A DNA stretch of 64,000 nucleotides from CAVTQZ01 sp963737015 (GCA_963737015.1 CAVTQZ010000001.1:434001-498000); one strand, 5' to 3'. Numbered from the stretch's first letter, positions 17,016 through 26,328 are shown. Numbers and translations: made by a program. Notes: a model not told the origin generated them from the letters alone.

Positions 17016-17034
17016 CGTTCGCTTCCCGCGAACG
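17016..17034. repeat. Inverted repeat CGTTCGC-N5-GCGAACG
   Basis: Perfect 7-bp arms around TTCCC in the 129-base gap between the DUF2203 gene and lpd. No T-run follows, so it could be a weak terminator or a protein site. A possible -10 (TAGTCT, 17051-17056) lies downstream of it. Confidence 0.35.
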
Positions 17035-17122
17035 ACCTCGAGAACGCCATTAGTCTGACCAACGGCCGAGATTGCGTCGGCTCAACGAGCCGGTGCCATG
17101 GAAGACGCGCCCGGCGCTTTCG

Positions 17123-18547
17123 ATGGAGGTGGTCAGCACGCCCGAAAGCAGTGAGAGCTTCGACGTCGTCGTGATCGGAGGAGGGCCGGGAGGGTACGCG
17201 GCCGCCCTGTACGGCGCGTCGGCCGGATTGAACGTCGCAACCGTGGAGCGAGACCTCGTGGGTGGGACGTGCCTGCACCGTGGCTGCATTCCGGCCAAGG
17301 AGTTCCTGGAGACGGCCAGCGTCGTGCGAACCGTGTCTGGCGCGAAGGAATTCGGAGTGCAGGCCGGCCAACCGCAGGTGGACTTCTCGGTGAGCCAAGG
17401 GCGAAAGCAGAAGGTCGTCGACCAGCTCTACCGCGGGTTGGCGGGTCTCATGAAGGGGCGGGGGATCACGGTCTTGAACGGAACGGGCACGTACCTGGGT
17501 GGAGGCAGCGTCCGGGTGACGGGTTCCGAGCAGACGCAACAGGTCCAGGGGAAGAACGTGGTGCTCGCGTCGGGCTCCGTGCCGCGCACCATTCCCGGTT
17601 TCGACATCGACGGAAAGCTCGTCCTGAGCTCCGACGAGGTCCTCGCTCTGGATGCGCTCCCCTCCTCCGTGGCGGTCATCGGTGGGGGCGCCATCGGTTG
17701 CGAGTTCGCTTCCATGTTCGCGGACCTCGGGAGTCAGGTCACCTTGCTGGAGGTTCTGCCCAACCTCCTGCCGGGTTGCGACCGCGACGTCGCGAACGTA
17801 GTGGCGCGCTCGTTCAAAAAGAGGGGCATCGCGGTTCACACCGGAGTGAAGGTGGATGGACACCACCCGAATGGTTCGGGAACCACCGTCAGCTTCGGTG
17901 ATGGCGATTCGGTGACCGTGGACGCCGTCGTCGTGTCGGTAGGCCGGCGACCTCTCACCGAGGGTCTGCTCGGAGGCGATACGCAGGTCACCGTCAGCGA
18001 ACGAGGCTTCGTCTCGGTGGACGAACAAATGCGCACGACGGCGAAGGGCGTCTGGGCTGTCGGAGACGTCGTCGACACGCCACAGCTCGCTCACGTCGGT
18101 TTCGCCGAGGCCATCGTCGCCATCAAGGACATGCTCGGTGAGACCGTGATCCCCGTCGAGTACTCGAGGGTGCCCTGGTGCATCTACTGCCACCCGGAGG
18201 TGGCATTCGCAGGTCTGACCGAAGACGCGGCACGCGCGGCCGGCCACGAGGTCATGGTGAAGAAGGATCCCTTCGGTGGCAACAGCCGGGCTCGGATCCT
18301 CGGGGAGACGGATGGGCTCGTGAAGATAGTGGCGGAGCGCACCTCCGACGGCCGCGCCGGGCGTGTGCTCGGCGTGCACATGGTGGGCCCATGGGTGACC
18401 GAGCAGCTGGGCCAGGGATACCTGTCGGTCAACTGGGAGGCCACTCCCGAGGAGGCGTCCCAGTTCATCCAACCGCATCCGACCCTCTCCGAGGGATTCG
18501 GTGAGACGATGCTTGCCCTCACGGGAAGGGGGTTGCACGTTGGCTGA
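17123..18547 (+). CDS. lpd: Dihydrolipoyl dehydrogenase (E3)
   Basis: FAD and NAD-dependent E3 that reoxidises dihydrolipoyl groups of 2-oxoacid dehydrogenase complexes. FAD-binding VVIGGGPGGYAAAL is followed by the redox disulfide GGTCLHRGCIPAKEFL (Cys50, Cys55). VAVIGGGAIGCEFASMF is the NAD site, WAVGDVVDTPQLAHVGFAEA the second FAD site, and QPHPTLSEGFGE carries the catalytic His-Glu pair. Length is 474 residues from ATG 17123; a TTG at 17072 would add an unconserved leader. The E2 gene overlaps its 3' end by 8 bases, so they are translated together. No lipoyl domain is fused. Confidence 0.92.
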   Translation: MEVVSTPESSESFDVVVIGGGPGGYAAALYGASAGLNVATVERDLVGGTCLHRGCIPAKEFLETASVVRTVSGAKEFGVQAGQPQVDFSVSQGRKQKVVDQLYRGLAGLMKGRGITVLNGTGTYLGGGSVRVTGSEQTQQVQGKNVVLASGSVPRTIPGFDIDGKLVLSSDEVLALDALPSSVAVIGGGAIGCEFASMFADLGSQVTLLEVLPNLLPGCDRDVANVVARSFKKRGIAVHTGVKVDGHHPNGSGTTVSFGDGDSVTVDAVVVSVGRRPLTEGLLGGDTQVTVSERGFVSVDEQMRTTAKGVWAVGDVVDTPQLAHVGFAEAIVAIKDMLGETVIPVEYSRVPWCIYCHPEVAFAGLTEDAARAAGHEVMVKKDPFGGNSRARILGETDGLVKIVAERTSDGRAGRVLGVHMVGPWVTEQLGQGYLSVNWEATPEEASQFIQPHPTLSEGFGETMLALTGRGLHVG

Positions 18548-20033
18548 CGTCGTGATGCCTCAGCTTGGCGAGACGGTCACCGAAGGGACGGTGACGCGGT
18601 GGCTCAAGTCGGTCGGAGAGCAGGTGGACCGTGACGAGCCTCTTTTCGAGGTCTCCACCGACAAGGTCGACTCGGAGGTGCCGTCTCCTGCGGGCGGGGT
18701 CCTGTCCGAGATACTCGTGCAGGAAGGCGACACGGTAGACGTGGGAACCGTTCTCGCCAGAGTCGGCGACGCAGGCGCGGCGGGTGCCCCTTCGGATGCT
18801 GTCGCGCAGACCCAGCCTTCCGCGCCTGCGCAGGAGAACGGGCAGGAGCCCGCTGCGCCACCCGCGCCCGCAGCTACGGCGGACGAAGGTGAACGCGCCG
18901 AGGCTTCACGCGCCTCGGAGGGCCCACCGCGGAGCGCGCCGCCTGTCGCGCAGCCCGATGGATCGAAGGGGGCACCCGCCCAGCCGGCAGCAGCCGCCGA
19001 CGTTTCGGGTGACGAACCCGTACGCGCGCCGAACGGCCAGGCCGAGAGCTCGGGTCGCGTCCTGTCGCCCGTCGTGCGCCGCCTGCTCGAAGAGAACGGA
19101 CTCGACCCTTCCGAGGTTCCCGGCAGCGGCCTGGGCGGACGCATCACGCGCGCCGACGTCCTGAAGGTCGTGGACTCGAGACGCGAGTCGGGAGCATCGG
19201 CGCCGAGGGCACCAGCCGGCGCGCCTGCCCGGGCGCCCGGGACCGCCCCTCCGGCGCAGCCCGTTCGGCCCTCGCCCGTGAGCGCCGGCTCGACGGCGCA
19301 GGAAGGGATCGTCCGCGCCGGCACCGACGAGGTCGTGCCGTTCACGAATATTCGAAGGCGTACGGCGGAGCACATGGTGCGGTCCAAGGCGACATCGGCC
19401 CATACCCTCGTCGTCCTCGAAGCTGATTACGAACAGGTGGAGCGCGTACGCGCTTCCCACGGGCCGAGGTTCAAGGCCGAGGAGGGCTTCTCCCTCACGT
19501 ACTTGCCCTTCGTCGCCCGCGCGACCGTGGAAGCGCTCCACGAATGGCCCAATCTGAACTCCTCGGTCGGGGATGACGCGCTGATCGTCCATCATCAGGT
19601 GAACCTCGGCATCGCCGTGGATCTCGACCATCAGGGCCTCATAGTCCCGGTGGTGAAGCGCTCCGAGGAGCTCACGCTGCGGGGAATGGCCCGCCACGTC
19701 CGAGACCTGGCCGACAGGGCGAGAACCAAGAAGCTCAGCGCGGACGACATCTCCGGCGGGACCTTCTCTCTCACCAATGCCGGACCCTTCGGGACCCTTC
19801 TCACCGCGCCGGTGATCAACCAGCCGCAGGTTGCAATCCTGTCGACCGACGGGGTGAAGCGCCGGCCTGTGGTGGTCGCCCAGGGGGATGGGACTGAGGC
19901 GATCGCGATCCACTCGATAGGCCTTCTGTGCCTGTCCTGGGACCATCGCGCCGTCGACGGGGCGTACGCGGCGGCGTTCCTGGCGCGGGTCGTGCAGTTG
20001 CTCGCCACGCACGACTGGAGTGCCGAGCTCTGA
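18540..20033 (+). CDS. 2-oxoacid dehydrogenase E2 (dihydrolipoamide acyltransferase)
   Basis: Core acyltransferase of a 2-oxoacid dehydrogenase complex. From TTG 18540 the order is one lipoyl domain (about 1-76, modified Lys42 in STDKVDSEV), a long Ala/Pro/Glu linker, an E1/E3-binding domain (173-211, SPVVRRLLEENGLD to GGRITRADVL), a second Pro-rich linker and the catalytic domain from about residue 260, ending with DHRAVDGAY. TTG 18540 lies after an AAGGGGG ribosome site. The local E1 is aceE, so acetyl transfer is likely; some actinobacterial E2 enzymes serve both pyruvate and 2-oxoglutarate complexes, and this one could too. 497 residues. Confidence 0.9.
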   Translation: MADVVMPQLGETVTEGTVTRWLKSVGEQVDRDEPLFEVSTDKVDSEVPSPAGGVLSEILVQEGDTVDVGTVLARVGDAGAAGAPSDAVAQTQPSAPAQENGQEPAAPPAPAATADEGERAEASRASEGPPRSAPPVAQPDGSKGAPAQPAAAADVSGDEPVRAPNGQAESSGRVLSPVVRRLLEENGLDPSEVPGSGLGGRITRADVLKVVDSRRESGASAPRAPAGAPARAPGTAPPAQPVRPSPVSAGSTAQEGIVRAGTDEVVPFTNIRRRTAEHMVRSKATSAHTLVVLEADYEQVERVRASHGPRFKAEEGFSLTYLPFVARATVEALHEWPNLNSSVGDDALIVHHQVNLGIAVDLDHQGLIVPVVKRSEELTLRGMARHVRDLADRARTKKLSADDISGGTFSLTNAGPFGTLLTAPVINQPQVAILSTDGVKRRPVVVAQGDGTEAIAIHSIGLLCLSWDHRAVDGAYAAAFLARVVQLLATHDWSAEL

Positions 20034-20047
20034 CGAGGGGTCGACGC

Positions 20048-21724
20048 GTGCTACGGGTGCGCTGGCTCGGAACGGTCCCGTACACCGAGGCGCATCTGCT
20101 TCAGCGAGCCCTCCACGCTCGCTCCCGAGACGACTACCTCCTCTTGTGCGAGCACCCCCACGTCTTCACCTTGGGCGTGCATGCGCAGCATTCGCACGTC
20201 CTGGTGGACCCGGACGAGGTGGGTGCGCACGTGGTGAGGACGGACCGGGGAGGTGACGTCACGTACCACGGGCCGGGGCAGCTCGTCGCGTACCCGATTC
20301 TCGAGGTACCGCTCCAGTCCGGAGCCGTGCCACGTCACGTGAGGACCATCGAACAGGTGGTGATCGACACGCTCTCGGACTTCGGTCTGGTCTGCGGCCG
20401 TCTCGAGGGATTCCCGGGCGTCTGGGTCGACCCGGCCGGAAACACTCCGAGAAAGGTCTGCGCGATAGGGGTGAGGGTATCGAAGGGCCGTTCCATGCAC
20501 GGCCTTGCGCTGAACATCGACCCGGACCTGTCCTGGTTCTCGCGCATCGTCCCCTGCGGGATAACGGACAAGGCGGTCACCTCCATGGCCGCAGAAGGTG
20601 TACGGGCCGAGATGCACGAAGTCATGGACGCCCTCGTCTCCCGCGCCCGAACCGCATGGGCCGAAGACGGCCTTTTCGAACGACAGGATGTGGTCTCGTC
20701 CAATTCGCACCGACAAGTGCGGCTCGAACGCCCTTTCAAGGTTGGCGCGCATCGGGAGGAACCGGTGCAGCATCCGCGCTCCAACGGCGGGGAGAAGCTC
20801 CGCATCCGCTTGCGTCGAGCGGGTGTGGATCCGGAAGCCGGCATCGCCGTCGCTGCGAGGAAGCCGGCGTGGCTCAGGACTGCAGCGCGCATGGGCGACG
20901 ACTTCCTGGGGCTCAAGCGGACAATGCGTGCACTCGACCTTGTGACGGTCTGTGAAGAAGCGGGGTGCCCGAACATCTTCGAGTGCTGGGGACAGGGGAC
21001 CGCGACCTTCATGATCAACGGCGAGAGATGCACGCGAGCTTGTGGGTTCTGCCTGGTCGACACCAGCCATCCGCTGGCTCCCGACCCGGGTGAGCCGGAG
21101 CGTGTGGCCGAGGCGGTTCGACGCCTTGGACTCGAGCACGCGGTCGTTACAGCGGTTGCTCGTGACGACCTCGAGGACGGGGGCGCAAGCGGATTCGTCG
21201 CGACCGTCACCGCCATCCGAGAGCGCTCCTCCTCGACCAAGGTCGAAGTCCTCGTGCCCGACTGCAAGGGGGACGACAGGGCGCTCGCCCGGATCATCTC
21301 CATCCGGCCGGACGTGTTCAACCACAACCTTGAGACCGTCGCCCGGCTCCAGCGTGCGGTGCGACCGTCCGCGGGCTATGCGCGCAGTCTCGCAGTACTT
21401 GCCCGGGCGAAGGACGCGGGGCTCCTAACCAAGTCGGGGATGATCCTCGGAATGGGAGAGACAGAGGACGAGGTCGTGGGTGCGCTGACGGACCTGCGGT
21501 CCGTCGGTGTGGACGTCGTCACCCTGGGTCAGTACCTGCGTCCGAGTGCTGCTCATCTGCCCGTCGCACGCTGGGTGGCGCCAGAGGAATTCGAACGGCT
21601 TCGTGAGGTCGGTTACACGATGGGGTTCTCGCACGTGCAATCCTCGCCCCTCACCCGCTCCAGCTATCACGCGCGGGACGCGGCCTCTGCGGCAACACTC
21701 GCTGGGGTCGAGTTCGTGGGCTGA
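20048..21724 (+). CDS. lipB-lipA: LipB-LipA in one reading frame: octanoyltransferase plus lipoyl synthase
   Basis: One uninterrupted 558-residue frame covers both steps of lipoate assembly. Residues 1 to about 215 are LipB: RGGDVTYHGPGQLV (68 on), RKVCAIGVRV with Lys136 and VPCGITDK with catalytic Cys170. Residues about 240-558 are LipA: auxiliary cluster CEEAGCPNIFEC (Cys302, 307, 313), radical-SAM CTRACGFC (Cys328, 332, 335) and the C-terminal RSSY. GTG 20048 has GAGGGG upstream. An internal GTG at 20765, with GGGAGGA and a 5-base spacer, would make a stand-alone LipA of 319 residues, the usual size. The frame may thus yield a fusion, free LipA or both. It directly follows E2, its substrate. 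Confidence 0.88.
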   Translation: MLRVRWLGTVPYTEAHLLQRALHARSRDDYLLLCEHPHVFTLGVHAQHSHVLVDPDEVGAHVVRTDRGGDVTYHGPGQLVAYPILEVPLQSGAVPRHVRTIEQVVIDTLSDFGLVCGRLEGFPGVWVDPAGNTPRKVCAIGVRVSKGRSMHGLALNIDPDLSWFSRIVPCGITDKAVTSMAAEGVRAEMHEVMDALVSRARTAWAEDGLFERQDVVSSNSHRQVRLERPFKVGAHREEPVQHPRSNGGEKLRIRLRRAGVDPEAGIAVAARKPAWLRTAARMGDDFLGLKRTMRALDLVTVCEEAGCPNIFECWGQGTATFMINGERCTRACGFCLVDTSHPLAPDPGEPERVAEAVRRLGLEHAVVTAVARDDLEDGGASGFVATVTAIRERSSSTKVEVLVPDCKGDDRALARIISIRPDVFNHNLETVARLQRAVRPSAGYARSLAVLARAKDAGLLTKSGMILGMGETEDEVVGALTDLRSVGVDVVTLGQYLRPSAAHLPVARWVAPEEFERLREVGYTMGFSHVQSSPLTRSSYHARDAASAATLAGVEFVG

Positions 21725-21752
21725 GCGGGCAGAAAGCGAGAGCGAAGCCCTG

Positions 21753-22121
21753 ATGCCGCTCGTTCGGTTCGACCACGTGCAGTTGGCCATGCCCGCTGGT
21801 GGTGAAGAGGAGGCCAGGCTCTTCTACGCGGGGCTCCTCGGGTTGAAAGAGGTGGCGAAGCCCGAAGAGTTGGCGAGTCGGGGTGGCTGCTGGTTCACCA
21901 GCGGAGACCTCAACATGCACCTGGGCGTCGAAGAGGACTTCCGTGCGGCGAAGAAAGCGCACCCTGCGATCGTCGTCGCCGACCTCGAGTCACTCACGGC
22001 CGCGCTCGAGCGGGCAGGCGTGGAGGTCGAAGCAGTTCCACTCGACGGATACCGGCGCGTGTACGTGGCGGACCCATTCGGCAACCGCATCGAGCTCCTG
22101 GAGCCGGTTGCGGACCGTTGA
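21753..22121 (+). CDS. VOC/glyoxalase-family protein
   Basis: A 122-residue single vicinal-oxygen-chelate domain. The paired beta-alpha-beta-beta-beta units are visible as VRFDHVQLAMPAGGEEEAR with FYAGLLGL, and IVVADLESLTAALERAGV with YVADPFGNRIELLEP, whose Glu is the usual second metal ligand (the first is His8). The family includes glyoxalases, epimerases and fosfomycin-resistance enzymes, and nothing here fixes the reaction. A methylmalonyl-CoA epimerase would fit the window's propionate genes, but the sequence looks more like generic small VOC proteins. It lies 28 bases after lipA and converges on metH. Confidence 0.75.
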   Translation: MPLVRFDHVQLAMPAGGEEEARLFYAGLLGLKEVAKPEELASRGGCWFTSGDLNMHLGVEEDFRAAKKAHPAIVVADLESLTAALERAGVEVEAVPLDGYRRVYVADPFGNRIELLEPVADR

Positions 22122-22136
22122 CCCATCTTTTGTACC

Positions 22137-25100
22137 TCAGGCGACGAAGTACTTGGCCTTCGGGTGGTGGCAGATGATGGCGTCGGTCGTCTGCTCGGGA
22201 TGAAGCTGAAAGCCCTCGCTCACGGTCACCCCGATGCGTGATCCTTCGAGCAGGTCGACAACTTTCGAATTGTCCTCGAGGTCCGGACAAGCGGGGTAGC
22301 CCCAGGAGTACCTGCCGCCGCGGTACTGCTGTCGGAAGAGCCCGGTGAGCGTGGGGCCGTCTTCCTTGGCGAAACCCCACTCTTCGCGAATCCTGCGGTG
22401 CCAGTACTCCGCCAGCGCCTCGGCCATCTCGACGCCGAGCCCATGAAGGTGGAGGTACTCGCTGTAGTGGTTCTCGGCAAAAAGCCTCCCGGTCTCTTCG
22501 GAGACCTTCGGGCCCATCGTCACGAGATGGAACGCGGCGTAGTCGGGCTCACCGGAGTCCTCCGGACGGAAGAAGTCCGAGATGCACATCCAAGGGTCCT
22601 TTTTCTGCCTGGGGAACCTGAAACTGGCGAGCTCGCTCGAACGCGACTCATCCGTCCAGAGCACGAGGTCGTCGCCCCTCGCGTTGGCAGCGAAGTATCC
22701 CCAAGCGGTCTGGGGCACCAACAGGTCCTTGGCCTTGACCTTGTCGAGCTCTTCGCGAAGCACGGCGCTCACGCGCTCTTTGAATTCTGCGTCGGCCTCG
22801 CCTTTCTCGGGACGATATCCCCACTGGTTGCGGAACAGAGCGGTCAGGTTCAGGTACGAGGCGATGTCGTCCAGCGCGATCCCCTTCGCAACCCTCGTGC
22901 CCAGGAAAGGCGGTACGAAGACGTGGTTGTCGGTTTCGACCTCGGGTGAGCGCTGTGGAGAATCCGAGCCGTCTCCTTCCACCATCTGGCTCTTTCGAGG
23001 CGGAAGTTTGCGCCCCCCGAGCTCGCGGCCAAATGCGTCGTCGGTTTCCCCGGTCTGTTTGAGCTCGACCAGGCGGTCCATGGTTCTGAGCCCCTCGAAG
23101 GCATCGCGTCCGTAGAAGAGTCGGCCTTTGTAGACCTGGCGGAGGTCCTTCTCGACGTAGGTACGCGTGAGAGCTGCACCGCCCAGCAGGACCGGGATGT
23201 CCGACAGCTCGCGCGCGTTCAGCTCTTCGAGGTTCTCACGCATGATCAGTGTCGACTTGACCAGCAGCCCGCTCATCCCGATCGCGTCGGCAGATTTCTC
23301 CTGAGCTGCCTGGACCATCTCGCCGATGCCGACCTTGATGCCGAGGTTCACCACCTCGTAGCCGTTGTTCGTGAGGATTATGTCCACGAGGTTCTTACCG
23401 ATGTCGTGGACATCGCCTTTCACCGTTGCGAGAACGACGGTGCCCTTTCCGCCCTGGTCGGCCTTCTCCATCTTGGGCTCGAGGTACGACACGGCAGCCT
23501 TCATCGTCTCTGCCGATTGAAGTACGAAAGGAAGCTGCATCTCTCCGGAAGCGAAGAGCTCCCCGACCGTCTTCATCCCTGCGAGTAGGAAGTCGTTGAC
23601 GATCTCGAGCGGACCGCGGCCGGCACCGAGGGCCTCCTCCAGGTCGTCCTGCAGACCGTCGCGGTCCCCGTCGACGATTCTCTGCTCGAGGCGTCGCTCC
23701 ACTGTCCACCCAGAACGGTCCTCGCGGGCGAGGGCAGTGGCGGATACCCCTTCGAAGATCCGGAGGAGCTCGCCTAGAGGGTCGTAATCAGCACTTCGCC
23801 GGTCGTAGATGAGGTCGAGGCAGACCTCACGTGTCCTGTCCTCGATCTTCGAGAGCGGGATGATGCGCGCGGCATGGACGATCGCCGCGTCGAGGCCCGC
23901 ATCGACACATTCGTGCAGGAACATCGAGTTCAGGACATGTCGGGCGGCCGGGTTCAGACCGAAGGAGACGTTCGACAGTCCGACGACCGTGTGGACACCC
24001 GGAAGCTCGGCCTTGATCCGCCGGATCCCCTCGATGGTCTCGATCCCGTCGCGACGCGACTCCTCCATTCCGGTTGAGAGTGGTAGTACGAGTGGGTCGA
24101 AGATGAGGTCCGACGGTTCTAGCCCGTAACGCCCTACCGCGACGTCATGGATCGCACGTGCAGCACTGAGTTTCCAATCGGCGGTACGTGCCTGGCCCTC
24201 CGTGTCGATACAGGTGCAGACGACGGCAGCGCCGTACTCGCGCGCAAGGGTCAGGAACTTGTCGAGCCTGGTGCCGGGAGCATCGCCCTCTTCGAGATTC
24301 ACCGAGTTCAGGACCGCTCGCCCGCCGAGCCACATGAGCGCAGCCTCGGCCACAGGGGCCTCGGTCGAGTCGACCATGAGGGGCACGCTCGCCTGAGTGG
24401 CGAGGCGGCTGGCGACTTCGGTCATGTCGGAGACCCCGTCCGCCCCCGTGTAGTCGACGCACACGTCGAGAAGGTGCGAGCCTTCTTTCACCTGATCGCG
24501 GGCCATCGCAACGGTGGTGTCCCAGTCAGCGGCGAGCATCGCCTCACGGAAGCGCTTAGAGCCGTTCGCGTTGGTGCGTTCACCCACCACGAGGAACGAA
24601 GTCTCTTGGTGGAACGGAACTTGGCTGTAGATCGAGGCCGCACCGGCCTCGTGGAGCGGTGAGCGTCTGGCGGGCTCCAGCCCTCTGCACCTCTCGACCA
24701 CCGCCCGGAGGTGCTCAGGAGTGGTGCCGCAGCACCCTCCTATGACCGTGACGCCGAGCTCGGTCACGAACCGTTCGAGATGGTCCGCTAGCTCCTGCGG
24801 AGTCAGGTCGTAATGCATTGCACCTTCGACGACAGCAGGAAGGCCAGCGTTTGGTTGGGTGGCGATCGGCAACCGGGAATGCTGTGACAGGTACCGAACG
24901 GCCTCTCCCATCTCGGCGGGCCCGGTGGCGCAGTTGAGGCCTATGACGTCGGGGCGCATGGCCTCGAGCGCGCACAGCGCCGCACCTATCTCTGTCCCCG
25001 GAAGCATCCGACCCGTGAGCTCTATCGTCACCTGAACCTGAAGAGGCACCCGGCGGCCGACGGTTGTCATCGCTCGTTTCGCGCCGTTGACCGCAGCCTT

Positions 25101-25667
25101 GGCCTGCAGAAGGTCGAACACCGTTTCGATCACCAACAGGTCGACCGCGCCTTCGAGTAGAGCGGTCGCCTGCTCCTCGTACGCGTCGCGCAGGGCCGCG
25201 TACGAGATCTGGCCGAGCGTCGGAAACCGGGTGCCGGGCCCGAGGTTGCCTGCCACCCAGCGAGGGTGAGTGTCGCTCGTGACAGCGTCGACCTCCTGGC
25301 GGGCGATTCGCGCCGCTGCATGATTTATCTCCGCCACCTTGTCCTCGAGCTCGTACTCAGCCAGCACCAGCCCGAACGCCCCGAAGGCATCCGTCTCGAT
25401 CACGTCGACACCGGCGGCGAGGAAAGAGGCGTGAACGCCCGCCACGACCTCGGGCTTCGAAAGGACGAGGGCCTCGTTGCACCCTTCTAATTGGGCACCG
25501 CCGAAGTCCTCGGGGCCGAGCTCCGCGAGCTGAAGGTTCGTGCCCATGGCGCCGTCGAAGATCACCACTCGGCTGACGACCGCGTCGAGATACGCGGCGC
25601 CCCGGTCGTCGAGGGGGAGGGCGTCGTGGTCCAGCGCGGCGGATCTCACCTGGGCGTCGTTGGACAC
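22137..25667 (-). CDS. metH: Cobalamin-dependent methionine synthase
   Basis: MetH moves a methyl group from 5-methyltetrahydrofolate to homocysteine through cobalamin. All four modules are visible in 1176 residues: the homocysteine module with zinc Cys in GLNCATGP and GGCCGTTPEH; the pterin module with VVGERTNANGSKRFREAM; the cobalamin cap and binding module with KGDVHDIGKNLVDI (axial His); and the C-terminal reactivation domain, with NQWGYRPEKGE and RYSWGYPACPD. The start is GTG 25667. It is divergent from the cobalamin adenosyltransferase with 76 bases between, too short for a B12 riboswitch. Confidence 0.95.
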   Translation of the reverse strand: MSNDAQVRSAALDHDALPLDDRGAAYLDAVVSRVVIFDGAMGTNLQLAELGPEDFGGAQLEGCNEALVLSKPEVVAGVHASFLAAGVDVIETDAFGAFGLVLAEYELEDKVAEINHAAARIARQEVDAVTSDTHPRWVAGNLGPGTRFPTLGQISYAALRDAYEEQATALLEGAVDLLVIETVFDLLQAKAAVNGAKRAMTTVGRRVPLQVQVTIELTGRMLPGTEIGAALCALEAMRPDVIGLNCATGPAEMGEAVRYLSQHSRLPIATQPNAGLPAVVEGAMHYDLTPQELADHLERFVTELGVTVIGGCCGTTPEHLRAVVERCRGLEPARRSPLHEAGAASIYSQVPFHQETSFLVVGERTNANGSKRFREAMLAADWDTTVAMARDQVKEGSHLLDVCVDYTGADGVSDMTEVASRLATQASVPLMVDSTEAPVAEAALMWLGGRAVLNSVNLEEGDAPGTRLDKFLTLAREYGAAVVCTCIDTEGQARTADWKLSAARAIHDVAVGRYGLEPSDLIFDPLVLPLSTGMEESRRDGIETIEGIRRIKAELPGVHTVVGLSNVSFGLNPAARHVLNSMFLHECVDAGLDAAIVHAARIIPLSKIEDRTREVCLDLIYDRRSADYDPLGELLRIFEGVSATALAREDRSGWTVERRLEQRIVDGDRDGLQDDLEEALGAGRGPLEIVNDFLLAGMKTVGELFASGEMQLPFVLQSAETMKAAVSYLEPKMEKADQGGKGTVVLATVKGDVHDIGKNLVDIILTNNGYEVVNLGIKVGIGEMVQAAQEKSADAIGMSGLLVKSTLIMRENLEELNARELSDIPVLLGGAALTRTYVEKDLRQVYKGRLFYGRDAFEGLRTMDRLVELKQTGETDDAFGRELGGRKLPPRKSQMVEGDGSDSPQRSPEVETDNHVFVPPFLGTRVAKGIALDDIASYLNLTALFRNQWGYRPEKGEADAEFKERVSAVLREELDKVKAKDLLVPQTAWGYFAANARGDDLVLWTDESRSSELASFRFPRQKKDPWMCISDFFRPEDSGEPDYAAFHLVTMGPKVSEETGRLFAENHYSEYLHLHGLGVEMAEALAEYWHRRIREEWGFAKEDGPTLTGLFRQQYRGGRYSWGYPACPDLEDNSKVVDLLEGSRIGVTVSEGFQLHPEQTTDAIICHHPKAKYFVA

Positions 25668-25676
25668 GGCCCAAGA

Positions 25677-25682
25677 AGTCTA
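25677..25682 (-). promoter_or_regulatory. -10 element TAGACT before metH
   Basis: On the minus strand TAGACT lies 9 bases before GTG 25667, in the 76-base region shared with the adenosyltransferase. No good -35 is seen. Confidence 0.35.
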
Positions 25683-25728
25683 AGGGCTCGAGCCGGCGCA
25701 ACCGATCCGGGCTCGAACCCCCAACCGT

Positions 25729-25734
25729 TAGCAT
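25729..25734 (+). promoter_or_regulatory. -10 element TAGCAT before adenosyltransferase
   Basis: TAGCAT lies 9 bases before GTG 25744 with no Shine-Dalgarno, fitting a short-leader or leaderless transcript. It is divergent to the metH -10. Confidence 0.38.
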
Positions 25735-25743
25735 CCGACGACG

Positions 25744-26328
25744 GTGGTGCGCATCTACACACGCAAGGGTGATGACGGCACCACCGGGCTGCTCTACGGG
25801 GGACGTGTAAGAAAAGACTCGCCAGCCATCGAGGCGAACGGTGCTGTCGACGAGGCACAGGCGTTTCTTGGGCTGGCTCGCGCCGAGGCCGGGCATCCAA
25901 GTGAGCTCGACGACATCGTGGTCGGCCTCGAGCGCGACCTCTGGGTACTCATGGCCGAGGTGGCGACGGCTCCCGAGCGCAGGCAGCGACTCGCGCCCGC
26001 AGAGACGCTCGTCACGGCGGAAATGGTGAGTGCGCTCGAGTCCCGCATCGACGAACTGAGCGAGCGTTTCGAGATGCCGAACGAATTCGTCGTTCCCGGC
26101 GAGAACCGGGTCTCCGCTGCACTCGACATAGCCCGAACTGTGGTCAGAAGAGCTGAACGGCTCGTGACAGCGGCTCCCCCGGCGCCCGACTCCCATGTCG
26201 GTCAGTACCTGAACCGGATGTCGGATCTCCTTTGGACGATGGCCAGATGGCAGGAGCAGGAGCACCTGTTGACCCGCTCCAAAGAGCGGCGCGCGCCCGA
26301 CCACACGAAAGACGGACCACACCCATGA
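25744..26328 (+). CDS. Cob(I)alamin adenosyltransferase, PduO type
   Basis: Converts cob(I)alamin and ATP to adenosylcobalamin, the cofactor of the mutase encoded 6 kb away. The PduO-type N-terminal ATP motif TRKGDDGTTGLLYGGRV is present, followed by EANGAVDEAQAFLGLARAE and the C-terminal RTVVRRAERLV helix with the conserved Arg and Glu residues. YLNRMSDLLWTMAR completes the five-helix bundle. Length is 194 residues, typical. pepA overlaps its stop by 4 bases (ATGA). Divergence from metH puts both B12-linked genes under one short regulatory region. Confidence 0.9.
   Translation: MVRIYTRKGDDGTTGLLYGGRVRKDSPAIEANGAVDEAQAFLGLARAEAGHPSELDDIVVGLERDLWVLMAEVATAPERRQRLAPAETLVTAEMVSALESRIDELSERFEMPNEFVVPGENRVSAALDIARTVVRRAERLVTAAPPAPDSHVGQYLNRMSDLLWTMARWQEQEHLLTRSKERRAPDHTKDGPHP

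Noticed and set aside
16718..18538. 606-codon open frame antisense to lpd
   Set aside because: A shadow frame: low-complexity, no family resemblance, and it opposes a fully recognised dihydrolipoyl dehydrogenase.
25668..25743. Cobalamin riboswitch before metH or the adenosyltransferase
   Set aside because: The 76-base gap is too short for the roughly 200-base element, and no B12-box-like core is seen.
25690..25745. tRNA-like stretch with GGGTTCGAGCCC on the minus strand
   Set aside because: Only a T-loop-like piece is present. The T-stem mispairs and no anticodon arm or acceptor stem can be folded, and it lies between two start codons.
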